From Novakomyces olei (Eukaryota; Ascomycota; Novakomycetes; Novakomycetales; Novakomycetaceae): 64,000 nucleotides of DNA. The notes below the pieces were generated by a model, which was given only the letters and a program-made list of their open reading frames with translations, was not told the origin of the DNA and made no database searches. Position numbers and translations under genes: made by a program. Positions 11,075 through 23,232 of the stretch are shown in pieces; position 1 is the stretch's first letter, and every line of letters begins with the position of its first letter. Where the stretch lies: assembly GCA_016906335.1 (NCBI GenBank), contig JADEYG010000009.1, forward strand, positions 1,045,001 through 1,109,000, read 5' to 3'.

Positions 11075-12098
11075 CTTTGTTTGTGTGTAAACAATGTTGC
11101 TGCCAACGTTGTTATTTTTCAGCTCGGTTTAGCTTCTGCTTATAGTATTGCTTGGGTACTGTTGCTATAGCGCGTATGTGCACTATAGCTTGCTGTACCA
11201 TTGCTTGCTTATATGCCGCTCAGTCTGCCTTGAGTTTACGCTGCAAAGTAATCGGTCTGCCGTTTGAGCGAATCATGTTTCGGGTTTATTATAGTAATAT
11301 TTGCACCAGAGTTAGTTTTTAGCGCGCAGTAAATAATGGCCGTACGCGCTAATTTATTACTATTTTATACAATCACTACACAGATAAACGTCGATCTTTG
11401 TGCTTTTGTGATTTGATTCCTCCACGTCTTTTGTTTTAATGTACAATTAGAATGTACCATTTAAAATGTAACATTTATGTTGTAGCTGAATTCGTTTGGT
11501 TTGGTTGGCTCAAGGCAATGGGAGCTGTCGTACATTGCACTATAGAGTATAGTGTGTGTGTATTACATATTTAACCATTCAAGAGCGTGTACCGCTTCGA
11601 GCAATGAGTACATTTTACATTTTACGATACATCCTCCGTGTTGGAAGGCGGATACGATTATCCAAATCTTCCAGTCTGCCTGTTTGGCACAATTGTTTAT
11701 GGATTTGGTTTGACAAAACAAACTGCCTTCTTGATTAGTACTCAACAGCTTGCTTGTAGCAACACACCGCCAGCCAAATCAACAATTCTTTAAACAGCAA
11801 TTCTCAAACCAATCTCTACCATGCTTGCACAGAATTCCCGTCTATTTTCCTTGTATTACACCGTTGTAAACTAGCATCATACTCTAGTCGATCGTAGGCT
11901 AATTGCAAATACTTTGCTATATTAATTAAACCTAAATTTTGCAAAATATGGAACGAACATTCCGAGACATCAAGCCGTACGACTGCTGAGGCCAATACCC
12001 AAAGTGAGAGCTTAGTCTAATAGTCTCGAGGAGATCCATTTGGCATAAAACTATTATCAAAAAGACGTTGAAATAGAGGAAATCTATCACGCAGTGAA

Positions 12099-12176
<78 letters not shown>

Positions 12177-12246
12177 GTAGGGTTATGGTTTATTTTCGAA
12201 ACCAGTCGCTAAACTGCCGGCGACGAGTACGCTCAGCATCAATGGA
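11075..12246. other. Intergenic with (AAT)n microsatellite
   Basis: Divergent 5' ends of the PAM2 gene (-) and the DUF1308 gene (+). Contains an (AAT)n run at about 12101-12176, followed at once by TAGGGTTATGG, a telomere-like half repeat. The overlapping sense and antisense 60-residue frames near 11560-11745 look like noise. Confidence 0.6.
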
Positions 12247-13512
12247 ATGAACGATACGCGAGCGCTCTCTCAGGCTGTGTCGGCAGCTTGCCGAGCGGAC
12301 AAGCACTGTGCAGTTCCCGGTCTGCGGCAGCTTGAGCGGTTAATTTGCAAAGAATATTCTGTGCAAAAGAGAGTAATTCTATCTATATCCTTTATGACGG
12401 TAATTGAACTGTGTTAGCAACAGGAGCACGATGAGCCCTTTTCCTCAAACACTCCCTTTCTCAGCGGGATCTGGCGCAGTGCCGTTTGCTGCGACAGATT
12501 GTATGCTCTTCTCGTGAAGGCGCAAGGAACAAGGATAGACGTGGTCGCTGTACAGAATGACGGGCGGCCTTTATGGATCAGAGTAGCTGCTTTACCGCGG
12601 CACAGGCTCCATCACGAACTGGCAGCGGCAGCAGAAGCTGCTTCAATAGACAGGGATATTCCTGCAGACCTTTTCCTGCTATTATCCTTAGAGAACTGCT
12701 CAATCTACCGCTCAGTAAAAGCACTGACAGAGCTGGCACGGCTCAAGGAGTCTCGGCCGAGTGTTGCGCTGTTCCTGACACAGATCAAACGTGACCAAGA
12801 TGTGTATATTCAGGCACTGAGGCAGTTGCTGGAGCGCGACGGTGTACGCGTCCAGTTTAGCCATGAAAACGTTGTGACGCCAGATGTATACACTAGATTC
12901 TTAGAGGCAGTAGGGGACAGCAGTCTGCCCATGTATGACTTGAATCTCGACGTGACTGTCCTGTTTGCCCTCGTGAGCGATGTCTGTAATGACACGGAGG
13001 GTATTGATAAATTTCCTACTGCTTCAAGGCACGAAGCAGTAAGGCAACAGGCGGCTGCTGAAAAGCAGGAGCCTGTTTTGCACTATTTGCTCCCGCTTTT
13101 AGCAGGCAGAAATACGAGTATTGTACGCGAGGCTTTTGATGTTTTCGCTCGCATACTGGAATCAATGGGCTCTGCTCGTGAAAGGGAACGTGCACGCGCA
13201 CTGTTTGCCGGCGAAGGGTTAACCCTATCTTCCCACACAGACTCGGCAAGCGGTGGTGAAATGGCTCTGCTGCCTATACGCGTAGTTGATTTCGAAATGG
13301 GACGGGTACCCGTGTCTTTTACACTGTCAGCAAGGCCAGAGCATAGTGTCAGGGTTTTCGCACGCGGATGGCAACTTGGAATTCCTACCGTCAGTGCAAA
13401 CAAACATTTTTACACACTAATGAATCGCGCAGCTGAGGAGTATGGATACGTGGACGGGAGAAGACGGGTTTTACTGCACGCGGCCAGAAGCCTTGGGGGT
13501 AGGGAAAGGTGA
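12247..13512 (+). CDS. DUF1308 (C7orf25-like) protein
   Basis: Exons 12247-12372 and 12418-13512; the 45-nt intron (GTAATT...GTTAG) contains an in-frame stop, so it must be removed. The 406-residue product matches the DUF1308/UPF0415 family: an N-terminal helical part (GLRQLERLICKEY), GTRIDVVAVQNDGRPLWIRV, and the family core LNLDVTVLFALVSDVCN. The C terminus carries a second conserved segment (ANKHFYTLMNRAAEEYGY). The function is not established for the family. The ATG at 12247 was chosen because the nearby ATG at 12242 meets a stop after two codons. A GGGTTAACCC palindrome lies in the coding region near 13217. Confidence 0.85.
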
Positions 13513-13611
13513 TTGCCAGGCTGTTTGAAGACCTGGTATGAAAAATATGTCGAAAGCTGGAAGGACGGGAATTATTGACATGCAGTTCCGGCTCGACAGA
13601 GCATAATATAA

Positions 13612-13800
13612 ATGAAAATCTATTTAAATAAATATCTATTTTAAAAATATCTATTTAAATGAAAATCTATTTAAAAATATCTATTTAAAAATATCTATTA
13701 AAATAATATCTATTAAAATAATATCTATTAAAATAGATAATATCTATTAAAATAATATCTATTAAAATAATATATTTAAATAATATCTATTTAAAAATAC
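13612..13800. repeat. Degenerate AT-rich tandem repeat
   Basis: Variants of ATATCTATTTAAA/ATATCTATTAAAATA in tandem between the convergent ends of the DUF1308 and PTM1-like genes. Confidence 0.85.
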
Positions 13801-13890
13801 TCATCAAATCATCCATCTATTTACATGTTCACCTATTTACGTGTATTTTCACATTAAAAATTTCTTTATTATTAAAATCCTGCTTATGCT

Positions 13891-16095
13891 CTACTTGGAC
13901 GGCTGATTTTCGCCCTTGTCAGACTCTTCGTCGTCGGTTTCGTCGTCGGTTTCGTCGTCGACAGCGAAAAGCTCTTCGCGACTCCCTGTACGTGTCAGGT
14001 TTCGGGGTTTGCCAGGCTTGTCACTTGTCCCCGGCTTGCTGCTCCCTGTTGAGCCCGCGTCTGTAGCCGGCTGGTAGGCAGGCGGCTCACCAGCGGGCTG
14101 CGATTCATCACTCTCAGGCCGAGGGCTGATAGGACGCGCCTTTGATGCATTGTTGTGATCGTCTTCATCATCGGAAAGTGTATCGATATTCGCATCATCA
14201 AACTCAAACTCGTCACTCTGAGCAACTTGGTCCGACATTGCGAATCGCCGATTATCCGCAGACGGTCGCCAAATGAAAAGGATGGTAGATACCATTATGA
14301 GGTAAATAAGGTTCAGGTAACCGTCCATGAGGAACCATTTCCACTGCCAGGGGACACCGAGCTCAACGGGTGAGTAAACCAGAGAATTAATAACCGCAAA
14401 TCCGATAATTAAAAGTAAAGAGACAATCATTAATCGCTGCAGTCGCTTGTACATGAGCGCCTTGACAGTCTGTTGCCGCTTTACGAGTTCGCGGATAGTC
14501 CCCGTTAAACTGGTGAGTGTCCACGAGTAAAAAATGCTAAATGTTATGCTCAGAGGTATAATGACCAGCAGAGCAAACAGGGGAGCATCATTCGGGTTTA
14601 AGAGCATTAGGCCTATAGCGTACAAGCAGCCAAACACAAAATGGACAAGGGTCAAGGCTTTGCACTTGCCCAAAGCCGGGCCGAGTGAAGGTTTAACGAC
14701 AGAGAAGCCCATGCAAACGATCAACAGCAGGAACAAAGACAGCGAGTTTCGGGCGGCAGATAAGGCTGAGGAAACAACCATGAGCACCCGTGACCCGGGA
14801 CTAGCACCCTGCTGGTTGACAATATCAAGAGAGGCCCACTGAACAATATTCTCAAAACTGAGAAAGGGAAGAATAATAGTTAAATACCGCTGAACAGTCA
14901 GCACATCGCTCCGGTAGCGCCACAGCCAAAACATCCAAAAGGAGGCAATCACAGCGTAAACGATGGCTAGTCCAGCGTAGAAGGCAAGTTTGGGATAGTC
15001 AGCTGCTGGAAGGTAACCAAAGGCATTTTGAAAGGTTACATGCCCATCGAAATTTGTTAATGATGAGTCGATTCCCAACATCTCAACGCAATAGAATCCC
15101 GTCCGAGTAACGGGTATTTTTATGGCCGGTGACTCGTCCAATGTATAAATATCGTTATACAAAAGGGTATAATTCAGTAAGGGATCAAACAGGAATTTGT
15201 TGTGGTCAATAGCGTCACACATGCCCATGTCAATTTCGACATTTTGGCATAGAACATGAAGCTGCTCTGTATCAGAAGACGTCAGGGAAAACACAATTTT
15301 TGGAAATAGAGTATAATAATGATAAAGTATACAAAAATAAATAAAATAAAAAGTAAAGATTGGAAAAAAAGTAAAGACGGAAAAAAAAGTATGAAAAAAC
15401 CAATATAAAGTAGAATAGCAAACTGCCAGTCCGTACCGTTCCGTCGTCCCCGTAAATGCCTAGAGGAAAACTACGAGATGACTCGTGTATGGCCACCGCT
15501 ACTTGAGAAGATCCCTCGACAGTATGGCCTCTTAGTTCGACTTTATATTAGCAAGCTGTGTCAAAGGAACGCCTTATTTCCGCTTGTTTGCTGAAACTCA
15601 CTCTCAATAAAAGGATCAATCTTTCCTCCACTCTGCTTGCGTGAATACATCCCCGCGCATTTTGAGAGATCGTACCGCTGCCGCTGGTAATGTCAGTATA
15701 TAAAAGCAACGCGTCAATAGTCCCAAACAAAAAAACGTCTAAATCCAAGATTCCAAATATTTAAACGCCGTATGAACGCCGGCAAGGCATCTTGGATTTA
15801 GTATAGACGGCGCTCCGCTGCTCAGATAGATAACGCAGTGTGTAGTGTATCTCTTCAGTCTCGCACAAAGCTGTTCAGAAGTATCTGATCTGTAATATTG
15901 ATCATCACAGCAGCGGAGGACTATCAAAAGGGGATGAGAGTAAGATCGGTCCCGACAGACAAAAAATAAAATATAATTAAAATTAAAAAATCGGGGTCTC
16001 CAACCTACCAGAGAATAACTTTCCGCTCGAGCGCACAGGGCAAAAAGCGCTGCCGCTAGCACAGTCGCTAGCAGCCGAGCGCGAACGATTAGCAT
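13891..16095 (-). CDS. PTM1: PTM1-like Lu7TM membrane protein
   Basis: Four exons: 16095-16009, 15683-15602, 15540-15437 and 15264-13891; phases join to 548 residues. Residues 1-24 form a signal peptide (ending CARAES). The lumenal domain is recovered only by splicing: KCAGMYSRKQ, KIDPFIE then IELRGHT, and VAVAIHESS, all typical of Ptm1/GPR107-108. Next come a Cys-containing segment, FQNAFGYLPAADYPKLAFY and seven membrane helices of the Lu7TM type. The cytosolic tail is acidic (DDETDDETDDEE). The family sits in Golgi and endosomal membranes and is linked to membrane trafficking. The exon 2 start could also be 15677, six bases later; the exon 4 acceptor CAGAG is inferred from phase. Confidence 0.82.
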
Positions 16096-16836
16096 CGTAG
16101 CCGATTTATTCTTGGCAGTGTCGGCTCATGTGAGAGCACACGTATTGGCTGGTTGTATGTGGACGATATGGATGATTTAATATTATTTTATATAGTCGTG
16201 TACAAGTTACACTATGATTTAATTGAGTCTGAATTTATTTACCGTTTCGCTTGCTCTGAATATACCGTGATTTTGACTACTCTAGCCTCTATTATGTTTT
16301 ATATATTTTTAATTTTGTGTATATATATTATATTTTGTATTATATATTATTCACGAGGCCAATTAGATAATGTATTGGGAATATGCCCATTCACTCACTC
16401 GTCGCGTTTCGCTGAAAAGCAGAGCGTCCGCTAAAAGGCAAACTTATAGCTAAAAATTACAAGTTTTATAAAAAACCAGCTGGGAATTGTGTCAAAAACC
16501 TCACATCTTACGCCTATCAAAAGAGCAACGATCGAATTGAGTTTGCGCAAAAGTTGGACGACAAGCAAACGATACCCTCCTTGCCGGATATTTAAATGGC
16601 CGAGATGAGCATTGCCCCGATTTTCTCATAATCTGGTGTAGCGCAATGAGCGCAATTGCGCAACCTAAAGTACGGTGTTATTGCTTTATTCATTTATTTA
16701 CTTTTTAAATCAGTATTTACTCAGTATTCATTCTGTACTTGTTCAGTATTATTCTGTTTTAAATCTGATCGGCTCTTTTAATATCAAGGCGATTATCACT
16801 TTACAATTGATTTGGCATGCCTATACTTTGACATGC
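16096..16836. other. Intergenic, divergent promoters
   Basis: Between the 5' ends of the PTM1-like gene (-) and the GT90 gene (+). AT-rich with short hydrophobic-looking frames that I regard as random; no gene or RNA recognised. Confidence 0.55.
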
Positions 16837-19552
16837 ATGTACATCATCGGTTTCCAAAAATATCTTGGTAAGAAAGCGTTGTTTTCGAGGATCAATCGAT
16901 TAACATCAAGACACACTTGCACTTTGCCTCGTGGGATTTGTAGCAAACTGCGTTTTCACTGCCCCATCGTATAAACGCAGTCTTTCCACAAGAAAATGCT
17001 TTCTACCCACGGACGCAATTTTGTCTGGGTTTTTAGTATTTCAAACGGGATTGTTATTTGCTCGGCCGCCCGTTGATTTTAGCAGCTACTTGATCCTGCA
17101 CGCGCTACTGCCGACGGCACTAGCAATCGCTCTGCGCTCTACGGAGACCCGCAGTAATGCATTATTAATGCGACAATTGCTATTGATGGCCGGCCCCGTT
17201 TATTCCTTTTGCGTTGCCCGCGCAGAACCTTGGGCTCTGGCAAATGTCACCTCCGATTTCTCTTTAACTTTGTGGTTAATAGCCCTAACCCTAACCCTAT
17301 TTTTTTGTCTTGACAAGACGGCCGAGGGGGAAGCGGACGGCGTCGAGACTCGAATGCTGATGAGCGGACTTGGCGGGGCTGCAGTGTTTTTCATGATGCT
17401 AGTGCCTTGCTTGCTTGCACAAGGCTGGCCCTCACTGCGAGACACGGTGGCATATTGCCTTTGTGGAGTGGTTATCGGCATTGATTTGCGAATCATTGTC
17501 CGGTCCCTGTTTACTTACGGAGCCAATTCTACTCTGACGGTTTTGAATGGGGCAGGAGCTGTGTTTGATCTTGTAGTCAATAGTATTGTATCGCGTCTTA
17601 CGGTCGTCCAATGCTTACAAGAAATGGGCTTCGTTTCTTTTACCCTTGCCTTTAGCACTTTTGCCATAAAAGCGAGCAAACGATACACTACTGACCGAAG
17701 CTTTAACATGCTGCGAACATGTTTACTCATAGCTTACCTGCTTTTTGCAATTTACAGTGGTGTGGGACCTTTATTCAGTGCTCATCCAATTGCCCAAAAG
17801 ATCCAAGAGGCAGCTGCAAGATTTGAACTGTACAAGTCACAGAATATAGCAAATTCTTCACTCGCTGAATGCACAGCTCAGTACAGAGAAAGGTACGGCA
17901 GATCTCCTCCACCCAAATTTGACGAATGGCACAGCTTTGCTGCCCGTTATGACAATCGCGTTTGGCACGATTATGATACAATTGCTCGGGACCTCGAGCC
18001 ACTCTGGCAAATTGCACCAGAGCAATTACGCAATTATACTTATACTGCTCTCGCAAATCCTTGGAACGATAATGTTGGCGTTCGTATTCGAGATGGTGTT
18101 GCTTCTACCGTCGGCCACGTACCGGGCACACATCGCTGGATGCTTGATGGTTTTTTCGCCCTGATTGAGCCTTTTTCTGCATATTTGCCAGACTTGGATC
18201 TGGCTTTTAACCTGAATGATGAGCCTAGAGTCGTTGCCGACACTCGAGTTGGCGACAAAATTATTCAAAAGAACAATATTAATAGTGAAAAAGTGTCCAG
18301 GAGAGATGGCAATGTCTCTAAAGGTGATAAATTTGCTACAAATGACGATAATGAAGAGAGTACCGTGTCAGGGCCAAATTCCTCTACAAGCGACTTGAAA
18401 AACTCCTCTACAAGCGACTTGAAAAACGGGTTCAATTTGCACTGGCAAGAAGAGTTTGATGATAAAAGTAAAGAATCAGTGTTTACAGAACTGTCTTTTC
18501 TGCCTTCTTATCCGTTTTTCACGGAATACTGCAGCCAAATAGCCCCGATAAATAGCAAGAGAGGCCTTTTTTTCAATCAGCTACCGCTCTGTGCAAAATG
18601 TACACAATCAGCTGTAGACTCGGCGTCCGGACTCGTTGATAATATAGAGGACCAAACAGATATCTGCGGGCAGCCTGATCTCTCTTGTCTCCAGGGCCTT
18701 TTTATCAGCTCCGCCTCGCTCAAAGGCACACATCTACCTCTCCCTATTTTCAGTCAGTCCAAGATTAGCACCTGCCTGGACCTATGCTACCCCTCACCGT
18801 GGAACGTGCTGGGCAAGGCTGTTTATGACGCAGATCAGGATATTCCCTGGACTGAAAAGCAAAGAACAGTATTTTGGAGGGGGTCAACTACCGAAGGAGT
18901 CTCCCACGATGGCAATTGGCGTGGGATGACAAGACAACGTGTGATTGGCCTATTGACGCGTCACCCTGGAGGCGCGTTTACGCGTTCCTTTGAACGAATT
19001 TACGCGTGGGCGCGATTCATTTCAATGCGTAAAAATGTAGCGGAAATTCTGGAGAGCGTTGATATCGATGTTGGGTTCACGTCTATCGACAGATGCCGAG
19101 GCGGAGACTGTGAGGAGCAAAAGCAGTTTTTCGGATTGAAACCCGCCGAGCCTTTTGCTCATCACTGGCAGCATCGAGTGCTTTTAGATTTAGATGGAGC
19201 AGCCTTTTCTGGTCGCTGGATCGCTTTCCTGCAGAGTAACAGTGTTCCAGTTAAAATTACAATGTACAAAACATGGCAGGATTCTCGTATTCTGCCTTGG
19301 ATCCATTACGTACCAGTGGACCTTCGTCTGCGCGAGCTTCCAGAGGTTTTACGCTTTCTCACTGCGCAAGAGTTTGAGGAATATGCAAAATTAATTGCCG
19401 AAACTGGTGGTCAATGGGCCAGACAGGTTTTACGCATCGAGGACATGCAAATTTATATGTTTCGACTGCTTTTAGAGTACGGCCGTGTAGCAAGTGACGA
19501 TCGCGAAAATATCGGGTTTCAATCGGCGACTGAAGAGACACGGGAAATCTAA
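16837..19552 (+). CDS. GT90 family (CAP10-like) glycosyltransferase
   Basis: Exons 16837-16867 and 16911-19552 with a 43-nt intron; 890 residues. The N-terminal 250 or so residues hold many hydrophobic helices, as in the multi-pass fungal CAP10/CXT1-type proteins. The C-terminal half carries the GT90 catalytic region: LDGFFALIEPFSAYLPDLDL, VFWRGSTTEGVSHDGNWRG, LLDLDGAAFSGRWIAFL and YKTWQDSRILPWIHYVPVD. Family role: Golgi xylosyl/glucosyl-type transferases building capsule or cell-wall glycans; the substrate is not predictable. Start at ATG 16837 is inferred from phase (MYIIGFQKYL). Odd: an in-frame telomere repeat at 17283-17299 codes for ALTLTLF, and a 24-bp direct duplication near 18378-18425 repeats SSTSDLKN. 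Confidence 0.88.
17283..17299 (+). repeat. Interstitial telomere repeat in GT90 coding sequence
   Basis: CCCTAACCCTAACCCTA in frame within a membrane-helix region, coding for Leu-Thr-Leu-Thr-Leu. Confidence 0.88.
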
Positions 19553-20994
19553 TGTTGGAAAATTTGATGTGTGGGCTCTCGTTTGATCAGAATGAAAGCG
19601 TTGCTCGTTTACGCTATTTTATTATTATTTAATTTTGGTAAATTTGGTGGTCATTGGCGAATGAATAGACGCAAAGATTGCACATTGCTTGTCAGCCGTG
19701 CATGCTAAATATAATAATAGAAATATTAATGAACTATTTCTCATTTTAAAGTAATTTACGCGCGCATGCTATTGAAGGGCTTGTTAGGGTTAGCGAGTAA
19801 AATAAAACGTCCTAATATAAATAATAATTGTTTGAAATTAATCGTGAGTAAAACACATGGAGATGCTAGATTTATAAGTAACCCGAATGCAGTAGTAAAA
19901 TCGTCCCCACGTTTACTCTATTATTTGACAGGACAGCAAGTCCATTTAAATATTCTTTGTATTATTTCGTTTGTCATTAACCCACCACCAATTGAGCTAT
20001 GTGATTTTAGTTCGAACATCATAATGCAATTTCTGTTCTGAAATGTTTAAAATATAATAAGACAAGCATGACGTAACTCCGCGAATGTGTTGTCGTAATA
20101 TTTCACGTGGTCGTGTTTTACAAGGACAAAGTAAAACGTGCACGTGTTGCAAAAAAAGGTAGACTATGAATTTGGTCGGCGACAGAGTTTGGACAAATAA
20201 AATCAAGCATACTTCCCGTAATATATAAGCTGTAGGTTCTATATTATTTAAGAGCCATGAACCGTTGGATGCTCTTGAGAACGTTGATCCTATCGGAGCT
20301 ACTTTTATCAGATGCTTGACCGACACTAAACGAAACGTTCTAACCGATCTGCTTAATCGAATCATTATCAGACAAACAAAATGGTAGGGAGCTCCCTGAT
20401 TGCATGATGTGCTACAAAGAGAGCGGACACGAATTGCGGAATCGTCTGTTTTAGAGCAAGGTGCAAGCAAGAAAGATTTATATTCTCATACATGTACGTG
20501 ACAGCCAATGCAATGCAACCCATTTTCTCAGATTGTAGACTATTATGGGTCTATTCCTTATCGAGTCTCGCAATCAGTAGATACTTCTACATTTATGGCC
20601 TAAGTCCGGACCCTGACGTACATTCGTTCCCTATCATTTTTATTTTTTGGTAATGTTGAATTTTCTATCAGTCACACAGAAGCATGGTGAAGTAGTACAT
20701 GTTTTAAATTGCCTTGGCTCTCATCCATCAATGCAATACTCAAGTTTGCAACCAGTTGGGATTGGTGCTCAGACTCGGAAACCAGAAAAGAAGCGTGAGC
20801 ATTGAATGAAACCTCCGTTGAATAATACGGTCTCTGTGTTGTCCTTGAGAGGGTATCTCTCTGTCCATATATATATACCGTTCCTTTGCGCTCACCTTAA
20901 GCCCACAAATATTTTCCATCGTTGCTAGTCTCAATTAAAGGTGGTCGACGGTCAATCTTTTACGAGAATCAAGAAAAGCACTCTCTGAAAAATA
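19553..20994. other. Gene-poor stretch
   Basis: No family-like coding sequence. Contains TTAGGGTTAG at 19784-19793 and, just before the small secreted candidate, a TATA-like run (CCATATATATATACC) near 20867. Confidence 0.55.
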
Positions 20995-21432
20995 ATGCAC
21001 GCTCCCGCAAAAATTGCATATTTTTTGTTCCTTGCGGTCTCGCAGCATGCCTTTACTCTCCATCCTGGATCTCGTGGGTTGGTATCAGCTCTATCGCTTC
21101 CTATAAGCGAGGTCTCCTCCGGAGAATACATTGACATTATCCGTCAGTATGGAGAAAATAGAGGAGGGGAAGGCAAAAAGGGATTTAATTCAGAGCTCCA
21201 TAAGAGAGGAGAGGGAAAAGCTGAGGCCTATGTTAATGCTTCCCAAGCGCTATATTGTCCTGTAATCAACTCAACTATGAACATTATTTTGTTGTTTAAC
21301 GAATGTTCGACGTTCTGCTCCCTTACCTATCTCGAGAATCCAAAGAATAAATCTGTCCCTTATTATCTTAATTGTATGAATGATTTTGTTCTTAAATTAT
21401 CACCGAAACTTGAAAAAAAGAAAGCAGCTTGA
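20995..21432 (+). CDS. Candidate small secreted protein
   Basis: A single-exon 145-residue ORF in an otherwise gene-poor 3.7-kb block. Residues 1-20 look like a signal peptide (KIAYFLFLAVSQ core). The mature part has four cysteines (ALYCPV, NECSTFCS, LNCMN), three N-glycosylation sequons (NAS, NST, NKS) and a lysine-rich end (KLEKKKAA). A TATA-like sequence lies about 125 bp upstream. No similarity to a known family is recognised. Size, signal and cysteine content resemble fungal secreted effectors, but this is inference; it could be a chance ORF. Confidence 0.4.
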   Translation: MHAPAKIAYFLFLAVSQHAFTLHPGSRGLVSALSLPISEVSSGEYIDIIRQYGENRGGEGKKGFNSELHKRGEGKAEAYVNASQALYCPVINSTMNIILLFNECSTFCSLTYLENPKNKSVPYYLNCMNDFVLKLSPKLEKKKAA

Positions 21433-23232
21433 CCTCTGCCAAAGACGCGAGAGCAATCGGTAAAATTCCGGTAGCAGACTATACAAGTTAAGAAGATTGC
21501 ATGGACGATAATCAATGGTCTCAATCGAAGATGAATAAAAGGCGAGGATTTACTGCGTGGGAGCGATCAACCTTTAGGGAATGGTCCAAAAGAATGGACC
21601 AGTTTGAGTTTCATCTATTTTATAGTTTTACTTATGCTCCAGAGAACAGTATTAAAGAGCTTGAGTTGGCACTGCTTTGATTTAATATTAGAATACAACT
21701 TTGTCACGATGCTAATCAAGTAAAATCTTCTTTCAATCGATATCAGCAAGAAGAAAGACAGCGCTAGTTTATTGGAGGGTGGAAAATGACTTTTAAACAC
21801 ATACATTAGACTTTTATAGGTTTAACATCGTTTATAATACACTAAGCGTATCGTAGTAGACTGATTACTTATCATCGACTTGTATGAAATGAAAATTTAT
21901 ATGCAAGAAGGCAGATAAGATACTACGAAAACCCTGAAATACAGAGCGCCGCACATTAGAATAACGAAGGACGATTGATACTTAAACTAGTGACAAACCA
22001 AAAATTTTGTCCTGGCCTTCAAAGGTGCAATGGAGAAGGTGCAATGTGCCGTGCGTTGAGGCGTCTAATGATGATTTGGTTTTTAAATAAAAGCATAGTT
22101 CACTCTGAACCATCTAAAAATGTGAAGAGAAACACCAGGCCTGAACAGGCGCTAACAACGGCGCTTTGAACCATCTCCATTGCACTCTCGGCCTGACAAC
22201 ATGATTGGAAATTTGGTTGTGTCGGCTTTTTTATTGGTTCGAAATGACGGCCTTTTTTTGAGTCAAAGGCTTATCGTCAGAACTAGATTTTTATCCTGGT
22301 TTGGATATGCTTGGCAGTAGCCTGCAATTTTATCTCGTGACTGCGGCGGCCTCCACGGGTGAATCAAAATAGACTGGCGTAATTTTCATATTGACCAGCA
22401 AGCTAGGCTCATATTTGGCCATTACAGTTATAGAATATATAATAGTTTGAATTGACCCTTACGCCAATGAACAAATTGAAAGGACATATTCGTCGACAGG
22501 TTTAACGTTTCTTGATATTTGCCTCGTAGAATACCCATTCATTATTTTCATTATTATTATCATAAAAATATAAATATAGCTAAAAAAGTTGTAATAATTG
22601 CAACAATTGATTAATACATTTCCCACTGTTACATATAAAACTCCAACTCAGCAATAATTGCCGACCAATATAGTGGCAGTGGACTGGCCGACTTTGACGA
22701 CCAAGCCAGGCTTCAACTCGCATCAGCATTTTTCAAATGCTTTGATTTCCAAAAGCTGGAGCAGGTCACTTTAAGTTGTAATAAAGTTTTCGTAGATCCG
22801 ATGTGCCTGTAGATAAATAATCAATCAAGACGCAAAGATATACGCATCAAAAGACCTTTGTTTGCGTGTTAAACCCTCCTTCTAGGCCAGCAGACACCCT
22901 TTCTTTTCCTCCTTTACGTACGGATCATCTTGCCTGCTCGGCCGTCCCCATTTTTGTTCTATCATATAATCACGCGTGTTTTCTGCGTACTCCACAAAAC
23001 TGGAACACGTTAGAAGGGCAAACTATAAAGAAATAAGATAAAAGAATAAAAACAACAACAACAACAACAAAAAAGTCGAATACACACTCTTTATTGGCTT
23101 CAGTCAAAGTCGTTCGCGGCCGTTGAGCCGCTCCATCTTGGAGCTCCATTGACCGCGTCGGCAGCGCGTCTGATATTCTCTCGCTTGCTTTGTTTTTGAT
23201 TACTGTTATTTTTGGGGATTTGTTTATTTACT
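21433..23232. other. Gene-poor stretch
   Basis: No gene recognised over 1.8 kb on either strand; short frames only, and a (CAA)n run near 23050-23070. A minus-strand 79-residue frame (23100-23339) overlaps exon 1 of the C2-domain gene antisense and is treated as doubtful. Confidence 0.5.

Noticed and set aside
12499-13512. TTG start for the DUF1308 protein
   Set aside because: A spliced upstream exon with ATG at 12247 extends the conserved N terminus in phase.
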